Shown in pieces: positions 15,679 to 21,096 of a stretch of DNA of 28,833 nucleotides. A program made the translations under genes and the position numbers. The stretch comes from DASRCB01 sp035653295 (GTDB lineage: Bacteria > Acidobacteriota > Terriglobia > Bryobacterales > Bryobacteraceae). Under the pieces are notes generated by a model. The model searched no databases, was not told the origin of the DNA, and saw nothing but the letters and a program-made list of their open reading frames with translations. Numbering within the stretch: the first letter of the stretch is position 1; every line of letters starts with the position of its first letter. The DNA lies in contig DASRCB010000192.1 in the NCBI GenBank assembly GCA_035653295.1, positions 1 through 28,833 on the forward strand, in the 5' to 3' direction.

Positions 15679-16236
15679 TTGGCCTTCGATCCTTCCCGTT
15701 ACGGGGAAACAATCGAGAACATTCTTGCTTTGGACGGCGGCGGCAACCGCCTGCTTCCGCTGGTCTGCGAGGGCTGTTCGTCCCAGGCGGCGCGCGCGGC
15801 GCTGAAACGCGCCAATGCGCGCGACCTCTTCCCCGCAGGCGCGGCGCCCGAAGCGGCCATGAGCGGCCTGTGGCTGTACTTCTCCTGCTTCGACGAGTGC
15901 CACGGGATCTGCCAGGACCTGCCCAGCGCCGAGGGCAGTTACTGGCACGCCATCCTGCACCGGCAGGAACCCGACGCATGGAACTCGGGGTACTGGTTCC
16001 GGCGCGTGGGCGATCACGCCATCTTCCCCGCCCTTCTCGAAGCCGCGCGAGAGATCGCCACGGCGCGCCCTGATGCGGGACTCCGAATCGGCTCTCGCTG
16101 GGATCCCATTCAGTTCATTGAGTTCTGCGACAAGGCCCGGCAGCAGCCCGGATCACCGGCCTTCGATGCGGCGCGCGAGGTCCAGCGCGCCGAATGGCAA
16201 CTGCTCTTCGACCACTGCGCGCGCCCACAGTCCTGA
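15679..16236 (+). CDS. Cysteine-rich protein of unknown function
   Basis: 185 aa, soluble, without signal peptide or membrane segment. I do not recognise a characterised family. Visible features are an N-terminal FDPSRYGETIENILALDGGG, a CEGC pair (Cys30, Cys33), a FSCFDECHGIC cluster (Cys70, Cys74, Cys78), and a Trp/His-rich block SYWHAILHRQEPDAWNSGYW containing His90 and His94 and leading into FRRVGDHAIFP. The Cys/His groups could bind a metal, but this is inference. TTG 15679 is the first standard start after the frame's upstream stop (15643-15645). An ATG at 15672 is in another frame. The adaptor gene starts 2 bp after its stop, so they are probably cotranscribed. Confidence 0.65.
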   Translation: MAFDPSRYGETIENILALDGGGNRLLPLVCEGCSSQAARAALKRANARDLFPAGAAPEAAMSGLWLYFSCFDECHGICQDLPSAEGSYWHAILHRQEPDAWNSGYWFRRVGDHAIFPALLEAAREIATARPDAGLRIGSRWDPIQFIEFCDKARQQPGSPAFDAAREVQRAEWQLLFDHCARPQS

Positions 16237-16238
16237 CG

Positions 16239-17459
16239 ATGCGCCGGCGAACGATCGTATTTCTCTTCTCCTCGATCATCCTGGCCATGGTGGTTGCCTG
16301 GGGGGTGTCGCGCAAGGCGACTCCGCCGGAGATTCCGTTCGCGAAAGCGCGCCGCGAGCGGATCGTGAGCGTGATTCCGACCAACGGCAAAATCGAACCA
16401 GCCGAATGGGCGACGGCCCGCGCGGAGCGGCCGGGGGTAGTGGATCGAATCTGGATCCATCGCGGCCAGGATGTGAAACAGGGCGCCGCGCTCGTATCTC
16501 TCGATACCCGGCAGGCCGCCGCCGATCTGGCCGGCGCGGCGGCACGGGTGCGCGAAGCCCAGGCGCAACAACAGATCCTGAGCCAGGGCGGCCGCGCACA
16601 GGACACCACCGACATTGACAACACGCTGGCGCGGGCCAAACTCGATCTGCAGACCGCGCAGCACGACGCCGAAGTCGCCAGGCGCCTCGCTGCGAAACAG
16701 GCGGCCACCCGGAAAGATGTCGAGGATGCCGATCAGCACGTGAACCAGCTCGAGTTGCAGATCCAGTCGCTCCAGCAGCGGCGGGCTGCGCTGGTCACCG
16801 CCCCGGATCGCACCGCCGCGCAGGCCCGGGTGCAGGAGGCCGAATCGTCCGAAGCTGCTGCGCGCGCGGGCATGTCAATGAGCATCGTACGCGCACCCAT
16901 CTCCGGCACGGTCTATCAGTTCGACCTGCGCAACGGGACATACCTGAACGCCGGCGACCTGGTTGCCAATATTGGTGTTCTCGATCGAGTGCGCGTTACC
17001 GTCTACGTCGACGAGCCGGACCTCGGCCGCGTATCCGTCGGCCTTCCCGTGGTGATTACGTGGACCGCTTTGCCCGGCCGCAAGTGGCGCGGCGTGGTGG
17101 ATCGCATGCCCACGCAGATCGTGGCCCTTGGGACGAGACAGGTTGGCGAAGTGGGCTGCGTTATCGACAACCCGGATCGAGACCTTCTGCCGGGAACCAA
17201 CGTGGACGTGGAGATTCAATCGAAGGTCGTCGACAATGCCCTGACCATCCCGCGGGAAGCCCTTCGGCGGCAAGGGGATCAAAGTGGCGTGTTCGTCCTC
17301 GCGCCTGGCAACACGGTCGCGTGGCGTCCCGTGCAGCTCGGAGTCTCCACGACCACTCGCGCGGAGGTGACGTCGGGGCTGTCCGATTCCGATTCCGTGG
17401 CCCTGCCCACCGACAAACCGCTGCACGCTGGGATGGACGTCACGCCCGTGTTTCCCTGA
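16239..17459 (+). CDS. HlyD/RND-type periplasmic adaptor protein
   Basis: 406 aa membrane fusion protein. A single N-terminal membrane helix is made by TIVFLFSSIILAMVVAWGV. Next come a first lipoyl half (PGVVDRIWIHRGQDVKQGAAL) and a long helical hairpin at about 80-200 (AQAQQQILSQGG through ELQIQSLQQRR). The second lipoyl half contains IVRAPISGTVYQF, and beta-barrel and membrane-proximal domains follow (VRVTVYVDEPDLGRVSVGLP, then NALTIPREALRR). Such proteins link an inner-membrane pump or ABC transporter to an outer-membrane channel. Neither partner is nearby; the next gene converges. ATG 16239 is chosen because the membrane anchor starts there; the frame opens at 16194 inside the previous gene. 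Confidence 0.87.
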   Translation: MRRRTIVFLFSSIILAMVVAWGVSRKATPPEIPFAKARRERIVSVIPTNGKIEPAEWATARAERPGVVDRIWIHRGQDVKQGAALVSLDTRQAAADLAGAAARVREAQAQQQILSQGGRAQDTTDIDNTLARAKLDLQTAQHDAEVARRLAAKQAATRKDVEDADQHVNQLELQIQSLQQRRAALVTAPDRTAAQARVQEAESSEAAARAGMSMSIVRAPISGTVYQFDLRNGTYLNAGDLVANIGVLDRVRVTVYVDEPDLGRVSVGLPVVITWTALPGRKWRGVVDRMPTQIVALGTRQVGEVGCVIDNPDRDLLPGTNVDVEIQSKVVDNALTIPREALRRQGDQSGVFVLAPGNTVAWRPVQLGVSTTTRAEVTSGLSDSDSVALPTDKPLHAGMDVTPVFP

Positions 17460-17470
17460 GCGCATCAGGG
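17454..17470. terminator. Short hairpin between convergent genes
   Basis: CCCTGA, loop GCGCA, TCAGGG: a 6-bp stem that includes the adaptor stop codon and ends exactly where the opposing oxalate decarboxylase stop begins. It is placed to serve both transcripts. No T-run follows on either strand, so efficiency as an intrinsic terminator is doubtful. Confidence 0.4.
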
Positions 17471-18667
17471 TTACATCGGCACGATCACCTGCTTGGCGTG
17501 CGGAATCGAATCCAGCGCGCCGGGCGCGAGGTGCAGGTGCGCCTGCACCAATTCCGGCGGCGTGTGCGCCATCCAGTTCGCCAGCGAGAGCTCCTGGTAT
17601 TGCGCGGTGCGGAACATCTCCAGGAACACCAGATCCGTGTTCCCGGTGTTCTCGACGTAATGCCCCATGGACTGCTTCACGTAGCCGACATCGCCGGCGC
17701 GAAAATCCATGGTGCGCGCGCGGGAGCTGGCGGCAAAGACGGTCATCCGTCCCTCGCCCGCTACGTAGTATTGCCATTCGTCCGCGTTGGGATGCCAGTG
17801 CAGTTCGCGCATGCCGCCGGGGCGGACGGTAACGCGCGCCGCGGCAATCGTGGTGGAGGCGTGGAACGTTCCGGAATCGACGATATGCACTTCCCCGCCC
17901 CGGGTTCTCTTCGTGGGCTCCTGGAGGTTGAGAGCGAATGCGAACTCCCGGGCGGCAACGGGCTCGTCATGTTCGGCGGCGCGCTTGTCATTCGCGATGG
18001 GTCCGGGAACCTGACCGGGAAAGATGTATAGCTCGTGCTTCGGAATGTCCGCGAATGCCGATTCGGCCAGGCCGAAATTCTTCGCGAGCGCGGGCCGCGG
18101 CGTGTGCGCCATCCAGTCCGTGATCTGGAAGGTATCGAACTCCGAAAAACCGCCGTCATCGAAGACCAGCAGGAACTCGCAGCCGTCCGGCCCCAGCCCC
18201 TGAATGGAATGAGGGATGCCGCTCGGGAAATACCACAGATCGCCGACCCCAACGTCGCGAACGAAGCTGGCGCCGTTCAGGTCGATGGCGGTAATGCGAG
18301 CCTGCCCGTAAAGCATGTACGCCCACTCCGCCGGAAGATGCCAGTGGAGCTCGCGAATGGAGCCGGCGGCAAGGCGCATATTGACGCCCGCCATGCTGGT
18401 GGAAAGAGGGAAGTCGCGCACCGTAACCTGGCGCGCCCAGCCGCCCTCCTGCACGCGGTTGTGCGCCACCGAAAACGAGTACTTAAACGCCGGCGTGTCG
18501 CCGTGATCGGTTACCGGCGGGGAGAAGGAGTCGGGGTTGGAGCGCGTCAGATCGGGATTCTGAGGGCCACGAATGGCGGCCTGCTGGGCTTTACTCTGGA
18601 TCGCGGCGGTGAGCATTCCTCCGGCGGCGCCTGCGGCGAGGATATTGCGGCGGGAAACACGGGGCAT
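17471..18667 (-). CDS. oxdC: Bicupin oxalate decarboxylase, exported
   Basis: 398 aa, Tat-type leader (PRVSRRNILAAGAAGG), then two cupin domains. Each has a full Mn site. N-terminal: His108, His110, Glu114 and His153 (RELHWHLPAEWAYML, GIPHSIQG). C-terminal: His290, His292, Glu297 and His336 (RELHWHPNADEWQYY, MGHYVENTG). The catalytic Arg (Arg105) precedes the first HxH. The lid that carries the proton-donor Glu in Bacillus OxdC (SENST, Glu162) reads SEFDT here, with Glu176 kept. The enzyme converts oxalate to formate and CO2, and the leader places it in the periplasm or outside. ATG 18667 is chosen because the leader begins there. It is the second gene of an operon after the Old Yellow Enzyme, 20 bp downstream. 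Oxidase rather than decarboxylase activity cannot be excluded because of the lid. Confidence 0.88.
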   Translation of the reverse strand: MPRVSRRNILAAGAAGGMLTAAIQSKAQQAAIRGPQNPDLTRSNPDSFSPPVTDHGDTPAFKYSFSVAHNRVQEGGWARQVTVRDFPLSTSMAGVNMRLAAGSIRELHWHLPAEWAYMLYGQARITAIDLNGASFVRDVGVGDLWYFPSGIPHSIQGLGPDGCEFLLVFDDGGFSEFDTFQITDWMAHTPRPALAKNFGLAESAFADIPKHELYIFPGQVPGPIANDKRAAEHDEPVAAREFAFALNLQEPTKRTRGGEVHIVDSGTFHASTTIAAARVTVRPGGMRELHWHPNADEWQYYVAGEGRMTVFAASSRARTMDFRAGDVGYVKQSMGHYVENTGNTDLVFLEMFRTAQYQELSLANWMAHTPPELVQAHLHLAPGALDSIPHAKQVIVPM

Positions 18668-18687
18668 TGGGACATTATCCTTCGGCG

Positions 18688-19770
18688 TCACCGAGGAGCG
18701 GGCCTGAGGAACGCACGAACGTACTGCACCGGAACGGGCGCGTCCTGGTTCAAGGCCTGCGCAGCTTCCATGGGCCAATAAGGGCTGCGCAGCATCTCGC
18801 GCGCGAGCAGAACGAGATCGGCGTGCCCGTTGCGGATAATGGCGTCCGCCTGCGACGGTTCGGTGATCATGCCGACGGCCCCGGTCATGATTTCCGCCTC
18901 TTTGCGGATGCGGTCCGCGAATGGGACCTGGTAGCCCGCCGCGGCGGGAATGACAGCATTCGGGACTGCGCCGCCGCTGGAGCAATCGATGAGGTCCACT
19001 CCGACCGCCTTCAGCCGGCGCGCAAGCTCGACCGACTGCTCGATATCCCACCCACCTTCCACCCAGTCACTGGCGGACAAGCGCATTAACAGCGGCCGAC
19101 AGTCCGGCCAGGCGGCGCGAATGGCCTGCGCTACATCGATAGCGAACCGCACGCGGTTGTCGAAGGAGCCGCCGTATTCGTCTGTTCGGCGGTTACTCAG
19201 GGGACTCAGAAATTCGTGGATCAGATATCCATGCGCGCCGTGGATCTCGATGGCATCGAAGCCGGCCTCCAGCGCGCGGCGGGTTGCATCGGCGAACGCG
19301 GGTACAACAGCGGCGATCTCGTCACGCGACATCTGGCGGGGCTGTGGATCGCCGTTTTTAAAAGGAATCGCGCTCGGGGCGATCGTTTGCCATCCGCCCT
19401 CACTCACGGTTATCGCCGTGCCGCCTTCCCAGGGAATGCGCGTACTGGCCTTCCGGCCGGCGTGCGCGAGTTGAATGCCCGCGGCCGCGCCCTCTTGCTT
19501 CAGGAATTTGGAAATGCGCGCCAACGGGGCGATGTGCTCGTCCTTCCAGATGCCGAGATCGCCGGGCGATATGCGGCCGCGGTCCTCCACTGCGGTTGCT
19601 TCGGCGATGACCAGTCCGGCGCCGCCGACAGCCCGCGAACCGAGGTGGACCAAATGCCAGTCGGTCGCGAAGCCATCCTCGCTGGAGTATTGGCACATCG
19701 GAGAAACGGCGATTCGGTTCCGCAGCGTCAGACCGCGAATGGTGAGGGGAGAAAAAAGGTGTGGGCCCAT
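18688..19770 (-). CDS. Old Yellow Enzyme, YqjM-like NADH:flavin oxidoreductase
   Basis: 360 aa FMN-dependent ene-reductase of the thermophilic-like/YqjM subclass. Its hallmarks are Cys26 and Tyr28 (SPMCQYSS), which tune the flavin and contact substrate, and the substrate-binding His178/His181 pair followed by Tyr183 (IHGAHGYLIHEFLSPLSN). The barrel end motif appears as ITEPSQAD and ARE.LRSPYWP. It reduces activated C=C bonds of enones and similar electrophiles with NAD(P)H and is cytoplasmic. ATG 19770 begins the usual LFSPLTIRGLTLRNRI segment within four residues. It is first in a two-gene operon with the oxalate decarboxylase. Its promoter must lie in or next to the REP-like repeats upstream (19818-20010). 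Confidence 0.92.
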   Translation of the reverse strand: MGPHLFSPLTIRGLTLRNRIAVSPMCQYSSEDGFATDWHLVHLGSRAVGGAGLVIAEATAVEDRGRISPGDLGIWKDEHIAPLARISKFLKQEGAAAGIQLAHAGRKASTRIPWEGGTAITVSEGGWQTIAPSAIPFKNGDPQPRQMSRDEIAAVVPAFADATRRALEAGFDAIEIHGAHGYLIHEFLSPLSNRRTDEYGGSFDNRVRFAIDVAQAIRAAWPDCRPLLMRLSASDWVEGGWDIEQSVELARRLKAVGVDLIDCSSGGAVPNAVIPAAAGYQVPFADRIRKEAEIMTGAVGMITEPSQADAIIRNGHADLVLLAREMLRSPYWPMEAAQALNQDAPVPVQYVRAFLRPAPR

Positions 19771-19817
19771 TCACAGGTTGGATGCCGGGCGCGGGCGGCG
19801 TGGATGCGTTAGTTGAC

Positions 19818-20010
19818 GGGCAGAGTGCCCGCGGAAGGCTGGAGCGCTGTACCCAAAGGGCAGACTGGGATTCGCGCCGATCCTGCCGACGTAGGGTGGC
19901 GCCAACGCATCGCGGATTGCAATCGGCCGGACCGGGCGGGCAGAGTGCCCGCCGCGGGCTGCGAGCCTGCCCCACAACGGGCAGATTGGGTTCGCGCCGA
20001 CACTGCCGCC
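19818..20010. repeat. Two direct copies of a REP-like palindromic element
   Basis: Two related copies of about 73 bp, starting at 19818 and 19938, thus 120 bp apart. Both begin GGGCAGAGTGCCCGC and both contain GGGCAGA.TGGG and TTCGCGCCGA followed by CTGCCG. Copy 2 has perfect palindromes (GGCGGGCA-GAG-TGCCCGCC) and the 14-mer AGCCTGCCCCACAA (19964-19977), which recurs at 23938-23951. Copy 1 is degenerate in the middle and one base shorter. The 47-bp spacer carries no gene. The region separates the stop of a small secreted-protein gene from the start of the Old Yellow Enzyme gene. Confidence 0.75.
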
Positions 20011-20019
20011 GAACGGGCG

Positions 20020-20313
20020 CTACTTAACGGGTGCGGTGGTTGTAGGCTGTGTAGGATCTGCAGGGTTGGCCGGGTTCGGCGCGGCGGGCTGCGCCGAAGT
20101 AGTCGGAGAAGTCCCAGGCGCACCCGCGGGTTTTGGTGGTGTGTCCTGCTCGGATGGCGACTTCGGCTGATTCGCCTGCTGCGCGGCCGTTTTGGGGTTT
20201 CGCCTGTGCCTGCTGTGTTTTGCCGTGCTTCCCGTCTGATCGGCTGGGGCTTGCGGCGCAGCAGCGAGTGGCCATATGCCGGCCATGAACAGCGCGAAAG
20301 CTGCGAGTCTCAT
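20020..20313 (-). CDS. Short Pro/Ala/Thr-rich exported protein
   Basis: 97 aa. A clear signal peptide (MRLAAFALFMAGIWPLAAAP) is followed by a basic patch (KHSRHRRNPK) and then a low-complexity tail of Pro, Ala, Thr, Ser and Gln to the end. No domain is visible. Proteins like this may be periplasmic or wall-associated spacers, but composition alone cannot tell. The good signal peptide and the divergent position, 50 bp from the phosphoesterase start, favour a real gene. The disordered tail and the GC-rich context leave room for a chance frame. Confidence 0.5.
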   Translation of the reverse strand: MRLAAFALFMAGIWPLAAAPQAPADQTGSTAKHSRHRRNPKTAAQQANQPKSPSEQDTPPKPAGAPGTSPTTSAQPAAPNPANPADPTQPTTTAPVK

Positions 20314-20363
20314 GCCGGAGTCGCAGCAATCCGCCGGCCAGAACCGGCGCGCCGGGCGGGATA

Positions 20364-21095
20364 ATGAGCAGGTTCATGCGCATCGCGGTCGTTTCCGACA
20401 TTCACGGGAATCGGACAGCGTTCGACGCCGTGCTGGCCGATTTGCGCGAAACGTCGCCGGATCTGATTCTGCATGGCGGCGATCTGTCGGATTCCGGATC
20501 GAGCGCCGCTTACGTGATCGACCACATTCGCGACCTTGGCTGGCCGGGTGTTTACGGCAATACGGATGAGATGCTGTTCGATCCTGAGTCGCTGGCCGCA
20601 TTTGCCCGTCCATTGCCACAGCTGAAAGCCATGTTCGACGTGATCGAGGAGATGGCCGCGTTCACGCGCGAAGCGCTGGGCGAAGAGCGTATCGCGTGGC
20701 TGCGCGCGCTGCCACCGATGCAGGTGCAGGGGTCAATGGCGCTGGTCCACGCCAGTCCCGGAACGGCCTGGCGCGCTCCTGCGCCTGAAGTAAGTGATGA
20801 GGAACTACAGTCCACGTACGGAGCGCTGGATCACGCTGTCGCCGTGTACGGCCATCTTGATCGCTCGTTTGTCCGTCGCCTTCCGGCGATGACCGTCGCC
20901 AACAGCGGCAGCGTCAGTCTGTCGTACGATGGCGATCCGCGCGCATCGTATCTGTTGCTCGACGAGGGTGCGCCAGTGATCCGCCGGGTCGAATACGACG
21001 TAGTCAGAGAGGTCGAAGCGCTCAGTGCGAGCGGTCTGCCGCACGCGGATTGGATCGCGCGCATCCTGCGCAGCGCAGCGCCGCAGATGCCGTGA
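20364..21095 (+). CDS. Calcineurin-like metallophosphoesterase
   Basis: 243 aa phosphoesterase of the YfcE-like group. Motifs are in order: Asp12 and His14 (VVSDIHGN), Asp40 (LHGGDLSD), Asn66 (VYGNTDE), His129 (LVHASPG) and His164 (VYGHLDRSF). The usual final motif is GHTH; here the second His position is Asp166, so one metal ligand is changed. The protein is cytoplasmic and the substrate is unknown. The start is ATG 20364 or ATG 20376, the latter beginning directly at MRIAVVSDIHGN. It ends 1 bp before the stop of the opposing DUF5107-TPR gene. Confidence 0.88.
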   Translation: MSRFMRIAVVSDIHGNRTAFDAVLADLRETSPDLILHGGDLSDSGSSAAYVIDHIRDLGWPGVYGNTDEMLFDPESLAAFARPLPQLKAMFDVIEEMAAFTREALGEERIAWLRALPPMQVQGSMALVHASPGTAWRAPAPEVSDEELQSTYGALDHAVAVYGHLDRSFVRRLPAMTVANSGSVSLSYDGDPRASYLLLDEGAPVIRRVEYDVVREVEALSASGLPHADWIARILRSAAPQMP

Positions 21096-21096
21096 G

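Noticed and set aside
18668..19051. N-terminal extension of the oxalate decarboxylase frame
   Set aside because: It overlaps the Old Yellow Enzyme coding region in another frame and has no protein-like content; the Tat-type leader starts at 18667.
19818..20010. Possible CRISPR or attachment-site repeats
   Set aside because: Only two imperfect copies that are longer than CRISPR repeats, internally palindromic, and without cas genes or an integrase nearby.
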